DNA of 64,000 bases from Odobenus rosmarus divergens (taxonomy: Eukaryota; Chordata; Mammalia; Carnivora; Odobenidae), in assembly GCF_000321225.1 (NCBI RefSeq), contig NW_004450661.1, forward strand, positions 571,263 through 635,262, given 5' to 3'. A model generated the notes under the pieces. That model saw nothing but the letters and a program-made list of their open reading frames with translations, ran no database searches and had not been told where the DNA came from. Below are positions 1 to 11,790 of the stretch, one piece after another. How positions within the stretch are numbered: position 1 is the first letter of the stretch; every line of letters begins with the position of its first letter. Made by a program: the position numbers and the translations under genes.

Positions 1-610
1 CCACCATGCCCCTGCCCATGTCCAGCACTCCAGCCAAACCTCCTCCCAGCCTGGCTCCCTGAATCTTTTTGATGCTTGCCTGTCTCTGTGTTTTCCTTTG
101 TGATGTGTCCTCAGCCTGGAATTCTTCATCCCACCCTTCAGTCCATCCACAGAGCTTTCCCAACTCAGTCCCAGGCTGCCTTAACCAAGAAGTCCTTTCT
201 TTTTTTCATTCTAATTGCAAGAAGAAGGAATTTTTTATAAAAATATTTATTCATGCCAGGAAAGTATAAAGTGAAAGATTTCTCCATGCCATACCGCCCA
301 CCACCATAACCAAGAACAACAACCTGACACCTCCCCCGTGCCAGGCATAAGGGTTGTGATTAGTTTGGTGAACATCTCAAGCTCTCTCACACCCCCCATT
401 TAGATCAGTGGAGAAGATCTCTCCAACCTCTAAAGTGCCCTGGCATTTGCTAGCCCTCTTATGATACTTCATCTTGTTCTGCTTTGTGTTATATGTAAAC
501 TTATCTTACTTTATCTCCATATTTGTCTTTCTTCACTGAAATGTAACTTATTTGAGGGTGATCTATAGATATGTTAATCTGTATTTCCCCATCACAGAGA
601 TTAAGACAAT
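1..610 (+). mobile_element. L2 LINE 3'-region fragments (two blocks)
   Basis: The blocks at about 1-215 and 395-610 read like the sense 3' part of L2: the 'CAGCCTGGAATTCTTC' phrase, then the CTTATGATACTT and 'ACTGAAATGTAACTTATTTGAGGG' type phrases that precede L2 ends. The gap between them is unrelated AT-rich DNA. Family assignment is from remembered L2 phrases; the subfamily is unknown. Confidence 0.6.
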
Positions 611-1251
611 TTCCTCCATATTTGGTTTAGCTCACCAAATATGTCCTAGGCCTTATTCAGCTAAGAACCAAGGAGGAAACAAGCAAACAAACAAACAAAG
701 CCCACACAACCCAGGCTTTAAGGAACCTGCAGTTTAAGTGACCCTTCTCTCCCATCAAAAAACAAAAAATGTTTGCAGAATTGTTACTGTCGACACAGAT
801 ACTAACTACACAGAAGCAATAGATCCCGGCTCTGTGGAGGTGACATTCATTTGAGCTAAAATTGTTTACCAAAAATATTTAAGAGCGCTTGAAAAGCAAT
901 CATGAAATATGAACAAATGGCAGTGAGTTCAAAATGGGGGAGGGGGGTGGCAAATGAGAAGGCATGTCGGTCGAGAGGGGGTTGACACCAAAGACTTTTG
1001 CAAAGCTCTCTAGAGGAGTGTGCCTGTTGGAGCATCTGGGATGTTATTTATGATGCACTGAAGGCTGTCAACAGCATTCTTCCGGAGAATTCCACCTGCA
1101 AGGGGGAAGTCATTAAAAGAGGAGGCGCTACCACACCGGGCTGGATAGAGCCTTCCAGCCTCTAGTTTAATCCCTCTGACCCTGGAGGCGAATTTCTTTT
1201 TCTTTTGCTCTTTCCTGGTCTGAAGTCATCGACTATTATTTATATTTTCAG
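611..1251. other. Unique sequence, nothing recognised
   Basis: No repeat or gene is recognised. It holds a short (ACAA)n run near 682-700 and a G-rich patch near 935-950. The segment 1010-1130 is balanced in composition and free of repeats. Confidence 0.5.
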
Positions 1252-1500
1252 CCAGTGTAGCATATATAGTGAAGAGACTCTCCTATCAGAAAGACCAGGA
1301 CTCAAATGCCAATACTGATGCATCCTCACTGGGGGCCCGAGCAACTGAGAACCCACATTTCTTCATCTGCAAAATGGGAATAACAGCACCTAACACATGG
1401 GGCTTAGGCGAGGATGAAGTTTAATTGCATTTGTGAAATGCTCTAGTGCAAATGATTTGGCGCAAAGCAAGTGCTCAATGAACAGGAGCTATTTTTATTG
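1252..1500 (+). mobile_element. MIR SINE
   Basis: It follows the MIR order: a core resembling the 'TTTCTTCATCTGCAAAATGGGAATAA' phrase at about 1358-1385, then 'GAGGATGAAGTTTAATTGCAT', then the 'GCAAGTGCTCAATGAAC' tail. Sense orientation. It is an ancient tRNA-derived SINE relic. Confidence 0.8.
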
Positions 1501-3104
1501 TTCAGCCCATGACCTCTCACTAGCACATAATCATTTCCAAGAGAAGAAGAGCCCTTCTTCTGCTCCTCTGTGTTCCCAGAGATTAGCCAGGTACCCATAC
1601 ACTAAGAGCATTCATTAACTTCTGCCCAGTTTCCTACCTGGGCTTGAAGAACTCGGCTCCCAGAGGAGATGCAAATACACAAGCTCCTACACCAGCTCAT
1701 GACCAATGTAGCCAGCAAGTGGGAGGTGTGGGCAAAAAGTATGCCACGCAGATCTACAAATGGTTTAAAAGGCCAGGTAGGGATGAAAATAGAGTAGCAG
1801 CATAAACAAGAGTGTGAATGACCAAAAGACTTTTCCCATTAGTCTGTGCAGGAGCTCAAAATGCCGTGTTCAAAACTCAGCTTTTTTTAGTTCTTTTTTT
1901 TTTTTTCAAGCCAGGGCTAAATATGTAAAGAGAGAGTTTATATTTTGTTCCATGGAAAGAAGGTATTTTTGTGAAATATGGCATCTTGTGCAAGAGGCCA
2001 AAGCCATAGCTCATGAGAAAACATGGCTATGAGGCAATGATCTGAAATTTTGAGAGAACAGATCTCAAACCTTTGCACTGATCCCAAGGAAAGGAAAATG
2101 CCCACCAAAGAAGAGTTGAATACAGGTGATTTGTACCACTTTCCTTGGGCTTTACAAGTGCATTTTTTTTTTTACCAAATCATGCTCTATGTACTGTACA
2201 CAAGATCAAACCTAGGGGAGATGAGATCAATACTGAAGCTCTGCCTGAGATTTCATCCCTTTAATACCTTTCTCATTTCCTTTAGTGGTAGAAATAGAGC
2301 TAATCTCTGTCTTTCAAATAGTTGGTTTGTATTTTTTGATTGGGGAGAATTAAATTGAATTAAATGGGTCTGGAATGGTTTTTAGAACCATTAAGTTTGG
2401 CATAATGGACATACCTAGAGAAAACATTTACATAAGGAAATCAAAGCTGGACTCATTTTTTTATCCAGTGCTCTGACCTCTATTGGACTTCTGACAAGCA
2501 GAATTTAGTTGAATATTTCTTAAGATGGTACATATAAGAGAAAATGCATCCATTCCCCTAAGATACCTATGTAAATCAACATTTCCTTTTACTAAAAGGA
2601 AAAAAAACGACCAGAGAGAGAGAGAGAGAGATCTTTTCAAATATTTATAGGCATATTTTCCATTTGGGTCCTTATTTGAATTGTACTCTCATTTAGAATA
2701 CAAATCTGACAACTCCATCATTTATGCCAGCCCTGGCAATATTCCATGAAAAAACACCAATATAACACAAAATCTAGATGCCAAGAGGATTATGATGTCA
2801 TATTAAAAGAAAGGAAAGGAGCATTAAAATAAGAGACCTATCTGAAATGATCAGACATGAAATTCTCTTTGGGATAAAATGGTTTTCCAGCAATGCAGCC
2901 ATTTAAAATAAGATTAAAGTGATATTTTATAAGAACAAAAACAGAATACAAACTGTCTTTCCCTGAATGAACTTAAATTTGTATACAATGAAGGATAAAT
3001 GAAAAAGAGAGCATTTTTTTAGGCTATTAGACTCAAGCTTCTCCACTTTGCTCAGCAATTTCTTCGCACATGCTTCTGCATCAATGACATCAGGGGTCCA
3101 TGGT
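1501..3104. other. Unique AT-rich sequence with short (AG)n
   Basis: About 1.6 kb without a recognised repeat or coding exon. Small frames at 1814-2032 and 2050-2358 have no recognisable product and low-complexity T-tracts. A perfect (AG)n run of about 19 nt sits at 2613-2631. Confidence 0.5.
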
Positions 3105-3230
3105 AATGATGCAAATTCTAGGGCCCCATCACATCAGAATCAGAATGTGTACTGGGGAGAGGGGGTAATCTGCATTTTAAACAAGCCCCCAGGTAATTCT
3201 AAAACCCACTGATGTTTGAGAACCTCTGGT
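3105..3230. mobile_element. MER5A-type hAT-Charlie MITE
   Basis: Central phrases 'ATGCAAATTCTAGGGCCCCA', 'CATCAGAATCAGAATGTG' and 'AACAAGCCCCCAGGTAATTCT', with the terminal 'GTTTGAGAACCTCTG', match the palindromic MER5A element. It is non-autonomous and long dead. Confidence 0.8.
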
Positions 3231-3294
3231 TTGGCAGGTCTCCAGGAAGTATGGGGAGACAGGGACAGAATTCTGAGCATGCTTTATATCCCAA

Positions 3295-3515
3295 GAACCA
3301 CCAAGACTATTCACCAGTCCTGAGTTTAAACCCTCCCTATCTCCAACCAACAGAATGACCTTAAACAATCCCTTAATCTCCTTAAGCCTCAATTTCCTCA
3401 TTGGTAAAATGGGATAATTTGTTTCAAAGTTGCCTTGAGCACTGGGGAGGTGAGAGTCTTCCATAAAAACACTGCATGATAAAAGTTATTCCTTGTTACC
3501 ATTATTAGTACTGTG
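3295..3515 (+). mobile_element. MIR SINE
   Basis: The 'CCTGAGTTTAAACCCTCCC' 5' part and the 'CAATTTCCTCATTGGTAAAA' core are in MIR order and sense orientation. It directly follows the MER5A copy. Confidence 0.8.
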
Positions 3516-4224
3516 TGGCCAAGAGTCTGATAATAAAAGATCATTTTGCCTAACTAGCAATATTGCCACTGTTAAGAGAAGGAATATGAAGACCACAAAC
3601 TAAGGAGGCCAGAAAATAACTAGCTGGTAAAATTCTGTGTGATCATCGAATGCTTGTCTAGAGTAAGTATGAGTCAGTTGGTTGGCACATACTGAGATGA
3701 AAAAATATTGATGGGAATGAGAAGGGAGGATTAGGCTGGGACACAGTCACAGCGATATCCGAATGCCCAGAGTATGGGAAGTATGTGGTTTTGTTTCTCA
3801 GAGGCATCTGGATGAAGAGGATTACAGACAGGTGACTGTCTTTGTGGAAGATACCCGCACTGAAATCAGAGAGGAAAAAGGAAGTTTCCAAAGACTTGTG
3901 TCCGAGATAAAGCATGTCTGGCTGGAGGAAGGTGAGGCAGGAAGGGCATTTAGAAATCCCAGCAAAGAAACAAAGAAGAATCCTGAGATTAAAGTTGATT
4001 TCCAACTCTGCAGCAAACCATCAGAATGCCAAAATGGATGAAATTTTAAAATATTTCCCTGATTATAAATGATGCCAGTTTAGCTACTTAAAACCACAGC
4101 CCTGCCCTCCTTGTCGGTTTGCTATGCCTGTGGTTGGGGAAGGGAGGAGGGGGGAGAAGGGGGAAGGAGCGTGCTATGCTTCTGGAAAGGGAACTGGAAC
4201 ACCAGAACCAAAAGTAGCTGCGTT
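3516..4224. other. Unique sequence with a possible exon and a G-quadruplex motif
   Basis: No repeat is recognised. A plus-strand frame runs 3763-4041 (92 codons). Within it, 3802-3931 is flanked by a good acceptor (TTTCTCAG) and a good donor (GGAAG|GTGAGG), but no homologue is recognised, so it is not called as a gene. A G-rich block at 4136-4163 has four G-runs. Confidence 0.4.
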
Positions 4225-4645
4225 CCAAAGAGACAGAGCTTTGGCTTCCTTTGCATCAAGCTCTTGGAGTTGAAATTTAAACTTCTGAGGGTCCCTCCCC
4301 TTGAAGCCCAGATAAATTGTTGGTCTTCCTGGAAATTCTATGCTGTGCCCAGCTTTTACTCATTCTGTTCCCTTGGCTGGGAATGCCCTTCCTTGCCCCT
4401 GTCTCTGACCTTTGAAGGCGTAATTATTCCAAGTGTGGTAAGGACTGAGTCAAGGTATCAACTCCTCCACCATCACCACCACCCCTTCATTAGACCCATC
4501 ACTCTCTTCTCTCTGATCTGTGTTAGTGGTAGGTATGTGCCTAAGGGTCTATGTTGAAGAGGTTCTTCAAGGTCAAAGACTACATCTAATTCACTGTGTG
4601 TCTCTCTAAATGCCTTTTCCTATATAGTAAGGATGCTCAAAACAA
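4225..4645 (+). mobile_element. L2 LINE 3'-region fragment
   Basis: The phrases 'CATTCTGTTCCCTTGGCTGG' followed by 'GAATGCCCTTCCTTGCCCC' are a hallmark of the L2 3' half in sense orientation; the sequence decays toward 4645. Confidence 0.75.
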
Positions 4646-5309
4646 CTACGTGACTAATACCACTTCATCCTCCACCTTTACTGGGATTTGGGATGTTGTT
4701 CACCCTGAACTGTAGAACACTGTGCAGCAGGCGCAACGGAGGAAAAATAGCCATGGGATTCTCTGTTCATTACAGCAGGATTTAAAGAAGGTTGCTTCCA
4801 GGCCAGCAAGCCAGAGGATCACAGTAAAGGGCTGCCGTTAACCAAAGACCTGTGTTAGGAGGGATCATCTGTTATTGAAGGCTAAGGCCCTGGGACCCCT
4901 GTCTGGCCTTTCTCTGCCATCAGACCTGCCCTTTCTCACACAGCTGCATCTGGGCAGGGCGCCTCATCTCAGTGTACATTGGGAGATCTGACATCTCCAT
5001 AGAACTCTCTCTATTGGTCGCCTGTTGTAGGGGCTCCCTCCTGACTAAAGCCATAGCACAGATAAAATAAGGAGATTAAGAGATGTCGAGTGTTGGAACA
5101 TGGCCCCCTTGGACTCCAGGAGGAGTCAGTCAGGGGTAACTCCAGTTCATATGCTCATTTTTACCTAGGGCTTGGCTTTGACCATCCTAGTGAGTTAAGT
5201 CCATATTAATAGGACATTCTCAAGCAGGGAAATGCAACTCCAGCTTCTGCTCTCAAAGGGCTCAGAGACTGTCTGCACTGGAAGGTGAATTTAAGAGCAC
5301 TCAATCCAA
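4646..5309. other. Unique sequence, nothing recognised
   Basis: Mixed-composition DNA with no recognised repeat, RNA or exon. Confidence 0.5.
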
Positions 5310-5415
5310 CATCCTTATTTCAGGAGGAAACGGAAATCAGATTGGGGAAGGGACGTCCCCCAAAGGTACATAATCTGTTACTGGCAAAAGTGGGGCTACA
5401 GAGCTATAGTTTTTC
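5310..5415 (-). mobile_element. MIR SINE fragment (antisense)
   Basis: It shows the antisense MIR pattern: 'TTATTTCAGGAGGAAACGG', a degraded 'GGGGAAGGGACGT' region, then 'AGTGGGGCTACAGAGC'. It is divergent. Confidence 0.55.
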
Positions 5416-5699
5416 AACTTCTCCTGCAAGTCCTCCTACTCAAAGGAAAGCAACAGTTCAGTTTCCCTTAATAAAGTGTCCCAGATCTTCATATCCATCC
5501 CTACCAGAGTACAGCTTCCCACCTGGCTCACAGATGGGTCAAGAAAATCCCCTCAGTGAGAATGCAGGGAGGGGACAGCTCACTTGGATGAGCTAAATGT
5601 GTGCAGCTGAGGGGCTGTACCTTAGTGTCCCCCACTGTGTGTCACGCGCCTCCCACCACCCGCCTGCCTCCACACAGCGCCTTCTCCCACTGCACTTTT

Positions 5700-5975
5700 C
5701 CCATACCCCCATCCAAACAGCACCCACATATACACATCCATCTGCCATCATATCTCTGGTTTTCAATCTCCCTGGTGATTATCGTGACCTGAGATGCTGG
5801 TATTTATTTATTTTGCTTATTGATTGTCTTCTCACACCAGAATGCAAGCCTCAAAAGGTTAGAGACCTTCTCTGTCCTGTTCTCTTTGGTATCTTCAGCA
5901 CTTAGAAGACCACCTGGTGTGTACAGAGGCGCTACTTGGTTGCTCCCTATTGTGTAAGTGAGTGAATGAAGGAAC
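5700..5975 (+). mobile_element. L2 LINE 3'-end fragment
   Basis: It contains L2 3'-terminal features in sense: 'GAATGCAAGCCTCAAAAGG', 'TATCTTCAGCACTTAGAAGA' and a terminal 'TGAGTGAATGAAGGA'. Confidence 0.75.
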
Positions 5976-7824
5976 AGAAGGAAGATCAGTTGAACTCTGG
6001 CTGTCCCTCACCGAAAGACAGAAGTAGTCTGCACACTGAGGGAGGGAGGAGATGATCTTTGATACGCGCTGGTGAAGTCGAGAATGTTAACGCTTAATGG
6101 CCACATTCTCTTAGTTAACTACAAGTCAAGGGGAGAAAGAAGATCATGTTGGGCCAACTATTTTGAGCAAATTGTCTGATTTAGTCAGAGCTGGTATGGA
6201 ATTTTGGTGCAGTAATGATACACCATCATGGGCACGACAGACATGCACATAGGGAGGGTGCATGCCCACATATGCTCACTCACACCCTCCTGTTTCCTCC
6301 TATTAGATACCCCAACAAAAGCCTTCAAACTAAAAATGGCATGATGTTGACAAATTGCTCAAGGGAATCTACCTATCCATGAAATCAAAGACAGAAGAGA
6401 GGTTGGTCTACAGGGAAAAATAAAATAGAGTCCAGAAATAATTATATTTGTCAGTTTTCACTGGAAATACTTAGTCCAAGAACTAGCAAAAAAGTCTTGA
6501 AAAAAAGTCTTTTCATACAGCTATATCCCCTCTGCATTAGAGGTACATCCAATATTGAGATGTGAACATCTTCCAACTTGAAAAAAAAAAGGAAAAATTT
6601 GTTTTTTAATAAAGAAATGCCCACAGTGCAATTTGTTTCTCATTAAACACTGTGCTTGTCCAGCTATGGCAGAGAATTTACAAGGAAACAAATTCAAACT
6701 CCAGTTCAATTTACTTTTTCCTGTTTAGCTCCAAGCTCAGTAGGTGATCTTATAAGTTGACAGGGGTAACATTGCACCTATTAGCACTTGTCAACCAAAA
6801 GTAGATTGTTCGGGTTTCAATAAATGTTTTTTTGAATTGGTTTAGGTTGGTGAGAAAATAAATTAAGTCAGAAACTCTTTGAGGCAAATCACATATTGAA
6901 ATGAGCAGTTTGATGCACAACTCCCCAACCCCCACCTCAAAAAAAAAAAAAATGGAAAGAAAGGAAGAAAGCATAAGTCTTGCTTTTCTAAGCTGTGAGA
7001 ATTTCTACTCCTGTTACATCTGTGAACACTTCATAAGGCAATGTCTACAGTTTGATTTTTATAGCCCATGTTTGATTGGAGTTTGCATGACATCTGGGGC
7101 TGTATTTTTAGAGAAATTTTGAAGCTATTGATTGCCAGTGTTTAATCACCAGAGTATTTATTTTCTACTATAGCGTAATTGTCCATGGCTCCGCATTTAT
7201 TTTTTTATGGGAGCTGAGCAAAATGAAAATCAGGGTGAATTAGTAGCTTGCTCTTGTATCTGTCAAGGCTCAATGGCTCGTACCTGCTCTAGAGGCTAAA
7301 AGCCAAAGTGCTGACCTTACCGTGTTGGAAAAATTTAACACATGGCTGTGGTCAAGACAAGACGCTGTCAGTTATAAGAACAAACGGAGCAGAAAAGGCT
7401 CATGAGGGAAGAGACTACGCACTGTGGACAGGTACACAGTCCCCTGGTCCCTCTGCTCAAAACCCGGGGTCAGGTTGGGGGCCACAGGTGCCCCCTGCAG
7501 AAGGGAAGGCTGTGCGGAAATTGTTTTCACCCCTTTCTACTGAGCAGGAAAGCACCACAATGGAGCAGCCTGCTCCTCAGTGAGGGAATGAATAAGCACT
7601 TGCTTTTCCCTGTGGTTTGGTCAGCCTGGTATGTGCATGAGTAGGAACGAGAAGGAAGGCTGCTCACCTGCGCACTCACCAGGGCTTCTCCTGCCCAGCA
7701 TTATGGTATTTGGGGGGATTTTTGTGTGTGTGTTTGGTTGGGTGGGTGTTATTGTTGAACTCTTTTCTTCTGCTTTCCATTAAGCTATTGCCAGTCAAGA
7801 GACAGCAGCCACTAGACCAAAATC
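5976..7824. other. Unique sequence with a conserved-looking AT-rich block
   Basis: No repeat is recognised over about 1.8 kb apart from A-runs near 6580 and 6939. The part at 7100-7270 is AT-rich, repeat-free and has homeodomain-type TTTAATC and GCGTAATTG words, so it may be a conserved non-coding element. A (GT)-rich patch lies near 7720-7750. Confidence 0.45.
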
Positions 7825-7885
7825 TAAGAAGTGATTTGCCCAGGCTCAAGCAGTTAGTTAGTGGAAGAGCCAATCTTCGCAAGAT
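7825..7885 (-). mobile_element. MIR SINE core fragment (antisense)
   Basis: The phrase 'AGTGATTTGCCCAGGCTCAA' followed by 'GTTAGTTAGTGGAAGAGCC' is the antisense MIR core (ancestral 'gacttgcccaaggtcac...gtggcagagcc'). Confidence 0.7.
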
Positions 7886-9024
7886 TCCTTCACATAAACT
7901 GAAGCGGGTAGGGTGGGGTGAATGGGAGAGAGGGCAAAGGGAGGCACTGAAATTTATAAGGGCTGGATGAAAGGAGGAGGCTTTGAGAGAGAATTGATAG
8001 ATGGTTTTCAGTGGCCCAGCCATCCCCTCCCACTTCTGGCTTCACTTCCCACCCCCCAACCCCAACCCCCCTGTGCTCAGAGTTCCGTCTGGGCAAGTCC
8101 TGAGCTTCTGGAATGTGTCTTCGCCTTCCTTATCTGGGAGCTAATCACTAAATAGCAGGTGGCAGAGATTCTGTTTTTCATCTCTCTTGTTCTCTCCTCT
8201 CTTTCACTCATTTCCTCGGGGCTGTGAATTTCTGAATCCCAAGCAGGAAACTTCCCTGATGTATTCACACCTGGAACATCACTCTCTCTTTGTTTGGAGA
8301 AGACAGAAAGGTGCAGGGAAAATCGAAAGAAGAGGTTGTTTTCCAAAGAGGGAAGAGAGATGTCAGCATTTAAGTAGAAATCCACACACTCTATGAAGAT
8401 GTATGCACACACGTTTTTTAAACCAAACATTCCTTCTTTCAACTCCTATATTTCCCTACTCATCTCCACTCCAGCCAACGTCTTACAAGACAAAGAGTGT
8501 TTACTGGGTGTCACCTCACTTATCAACACTCCACGCAAATAGGTTGACGGAGGAAATAGGCAAAGTACCTTTGCAAGCCTGTTTGGGGTTGAAATAACAA
8601 CTAGACAACCTAGAGCCTCACAGAGATTAGCTTACCTTTTGCTCCTACAAATGTTTGAAACTGGCTCTTGAAAGAAGCTGTCATCAATGTCCCTGCCTCC
8701 ATGGGTGTTGGGAAGTTCCAACCCTTCTAAACTGTGCACTCTGTCCTCTTCATGGACTTATGATTTTGGAAGGGACTTTGGGAGGTCAACTGAAGCGGGC
8801 TCCCGCTTTTAGTTATCATTTCTCTCAACCCAGAGACCAGTGTTTGTGGTCTACTGAACATTAAACTCTCTCTGGAAAAAATGGAACAAAATATTGGATG
8901 AAAGAATGTAAATCTAAATCCATAGATTCCAGTCTGTGGGCTCCCATAGATGGGGGCACCATATTTGCATGAATCAGTACCTCTAGACTGACTAAATAGG
9001 ATGACTCATGTACGTATACTCTGA
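7886..9024. other. Unique sequence with a C-rich G4 motif on the minus strand
   Basis: No repeat or exon is recognised. At 8048-8071 four C-runs (3, 6, 4 and 6 nt) are separated by 1-2 nt, which makes a strong G-quadruplex motif on the minus strand. Confidence 0.5.
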
Positions 9025-9250
9025 CACTTTAATGTATTTATTCATTCATTCTACAAATATAGAGAAGATGCTTACTTTGTGCCAAGAACTGGGCTGGGTG
9101 TGGAGTATATAATAGATAGTAACCAAGACAAACCAACTTTGCCTTGTGGAGCCTCCAGTCCAGTAGGGAAGACAGGCGCAGAGAGTTACAGAAACACAGA
9201 GTGAAAGCAGTAAATCAGCTTTGGGATAACATATAGAACAGTTTGTGATT
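9025..9250 (-). mobile_element. L2 LINE 3' end (antisense)
   Basis: It starts with the reversed L2 tail 'TTCATTCATTCTACAAATAT', then 'TTTGTGCCAAGAACTGGGCT' and 'GGAGCCTCCAGTCCAGTAGG'. This is the typical antisense order of an L2 3' terminus. Confidence 0.85.
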
Positions 9251-10234
9251 ACCAGCATTCAAATCCCTTCAAAGGTGACAGCCTCTACTATTAAGCATTT
9301 GTTCTTACCAATCCATTTCTCAAATGTAAGTATCTTTATCTATAGGTCTATAAATTTTTTGCAATTAAAATGTGCTCTCCCTACTAAAAATGGTTGGACA
9401 CCACTGATCTAAATCATCCCCAAGAGATGCCTTTTCTATCCCTGATGAATGAATTAAATAGCAAGAAGTGATATTCCACCAATATTCCAGCAACTCCCAG
9501 CTGGACAATTCTTTCTTGGATTTGAGCTTATGTTTCTTCATGGAAAGTGAATTTCAGAGTTCCCCATCATCCAGGAATGCTACCTCTCGGGGGGACTCCA
9601 GAAAATCAAGAAAGAACATACCCGTTTGGTCCTAGATTCCATCTCACCAGAGGGCAGAGAGCAGCCCCACCTCCACCCTTGACTTGGGTGAGGTTGGAAG
9701 CAAGGTCTTTGTGGTTGATTCTGGTATGCTGAAGAACAGCAGAACTGGAGCCACGGGACGTGACTTGTTGCTCTATTAGACACGCTAAATAATCTCCTGA
9801 AACAAAGAAATAAAGCAATGATTCGATGGGAGGATTTTCCTGTCAAGAATTATGAATGCAAAAATAACCCAGAAAATATAGCCGTATTTGATCAGGGCTA
9901 GGCAAGATAATGGACCGGAAGACCCGTTAAATACGAGGTCCCATTTAAATCAAAACAATCCACCCAATCTCCACTCCCAGTGGGGTCTCTGTGTGTGCAT
10001 TCAAGAGTATAAATACTATAGGGACACTTCCAGTGTCAGTTCTGCCTTAGACAATGTGATGGGCACTGAACCTACAAAGAGCACGAAAATGTGGTCTTTC
10101 AAGTGGCTTCTTTAGTAAAGAAAATGGAAATAAACAGCAATGCTCATTTAAAAGATAATGAAACAGTATTTGAGGCTTTGTGACAGTGGGCAGAGCAGTG
10201 AGATGGGGGGCAGGCCAACGGGTACAAGGAGCCT
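9251..10234. other. Unique sequence, nothing firm
   Basis: No gene is recognised. The string 'GTTGGACACCACTG' at about 9390-9403 could be one end of a hAT MITE, but no partner end is seen. Confidence 0.45.
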
Positions 10235-10400
10235 AGGCTTCAAGTCAAGAATTTGGATTTGGATTTTATCTTGGTTCTACGTCTAATCTGAGACTTGAAC
10301 TTTTGGCAAAAGTCACTTCCCTCTTAGCTTCAACTCCATTTTCTGACCCATCAAATGGCAAAGGTTACTTCCAGGTTCTGGTGCTATGATTCCAGGTCCC
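10235..10400 (+). mobile_element. MIR SINE
   Basis: 'TCAAGTCAAGAATTTGGATT', 'GACTTGAACTTTTGGCAAAA' and 'CATTTTCTGACCCATCAAAT' follow MIR sense order (exon-like phrase, CTTGGGCAAGT region, TCATCTGTAAAAT region). Well diverged. Confidence 0.65.
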
Positions 10401-11192
10401 GCAATGGAAGGGGTTTCTTATAAAGGTCACCCTCCCTTAATCAGCCACCAGTGTCCTTCCTATGAACATCTCACAGCAGGACAGAAGCTCCACCTATTTG
10501 CACAAGGCCTGGGTTGCAGGAGAAGGATCTTTTCTGACTGAACCCAAGAGTCTGTATCCTCAGGTGCTCAGCCCATGAGAAAGGATTATCAAAAAGCTAC
10601 ATGGAGAGGACAATTTGGGGTCAGCCTGTAGGAACGGACCTGTTTATTTAGGGGCTGGAAATGTAAATGCATGTATCATATGTCCCCCCCCACAACCACC
10701 ACCCCACTCCTACCATGGCTACCCCTTCAAAAAAGAAAGAACAGAGCAGATCTTTGGCACACTTAGACCTTGCCCATTTTCAGCCCTTGTCTTTCGCTCA
10801 CTGAGGTAATATCTTTATCGGCTGCCAACTGGACCTGTCGGTGTATGCCACTGTTACTTCATTCTGACTCATCAGAGCTTGCTTTGTGGCAGTGAACCCA
10901 GAAGCCATTGTTTCCTGGTGATCTTTGGCTTACTTCTATGATGCTGCAGGGCAGTCATGGAGCACTGGGCGGTGGATTGACTTTCCCTCAGTTCATCAAA
11001 AGCCTTTGGCACGGCTACCGCCTGGGCCCCTTTAAGCCCTGCTGAGAAGTGACAATGGAGAAGTGCCAGTAAACGCCTCCCACACCCTGTTAATTCCATA
11101 AGGGACTTCTAAAAGTAAAAACTGGGCATCCAAAACCCCCAGAAAGTACCACGCATGCCATGATCTCCAAAATCAACTAGTTAAGGAAGCCA
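10401..11192. other. Unique sequence, nothing recognised
   Basis: No repeat or exon is recognised. It contains a C-run with a CACC-rich patch near 10683-10710. Confidence 0.5.
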
Positions 11193-11275
11193 AGCACAGT
11201 GGAAGAGTGCTCGCATTTTGAATCATATAAACACCAGTTGGACCAACCTTAGTGCAACCCAGAACTGGTTAGTTT
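11193..11275 (+). mobile_element. MIR 5' fragment, low confidence
   Basis: 'AGCACAGTGGAAGAGTGCTC' resembles the MIR 5' start (ACAGTGGTTAAGAGC...), followed by degraded sequence that leads directly into an L2. Confidence 0.4.
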
Positions 11276-11299
11276 CACATGCCTTCGCTGTTTTTGAAT

Positions 11300-11640
11300 T
11301 CCATGACTTGATTGGGCTGCCTCTTCTTTCTAGAATGCTCTACCCTACCCCATAGCCTCTCTTCACTGAACTCCTGCTTATCATACTCAGTTCAAACATC
11401 ACCTCCTCCAGGAAGTCCTCACTGACCCTCCGTAGCTACATTACATGCCCCTCTTGGTGCTTAGCCTAATGCTCAATTGATAGCTCTGTCACTGACTTAC
11501 CATATTGTTGTATAATTGCTGTCTCCCTCTCCTGCACTGAATTTCTTGTTGTCCAGAACCAACACACTTTATTCATCCTTTTTTTCTCTCTAGAGCTTAA
11601 GGCATCACCCAGTATGTTCATTAAATGAATAAATAATCTG
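11300..11640 (+). mobile_element. L2 LINE 3' end, well preserved
   Basis: It has the full L2 sense order: 'TCTAGAATGCTCTACC', 'CATCACCTCCTCCAGGAAGT', 'CTCACTGACCCTCC', 'TTCTTGTTGTCCAGAACC' and a terminal 'CATTAAATGAATAAATAA'. One of the clearest L2 copies here. Confidence 0.85.
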
Positions 11641-11790
11641 TCTCACCCATGTATTAGCAGTGTGTTCTGCAATTTAGTTCACTTCTCTGAGCCTCTGTTT
11701 TTTCATCTGTAGATTGGAAGTAACAATCCATCTCTCTCGGTGAGATGTTCAGATTAAAAGTAGCATATGGAAAAGTCTACTGCAATGGAG
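11641..11790 (+). mobile_element. MIR SINE fragment
   Basis: 'TTCACTTCTCTGAGCCTCTG' followed by 'TTTTTTCATCTGTAGATTGG' is the MIR core in sense orientation. It abuts the L2 end. Confidence 0.75.

Noticed and set aside
9390..9403. String resembling one end of a hAT MITE
   Set aside because: No matching end or interior is visible nearby.
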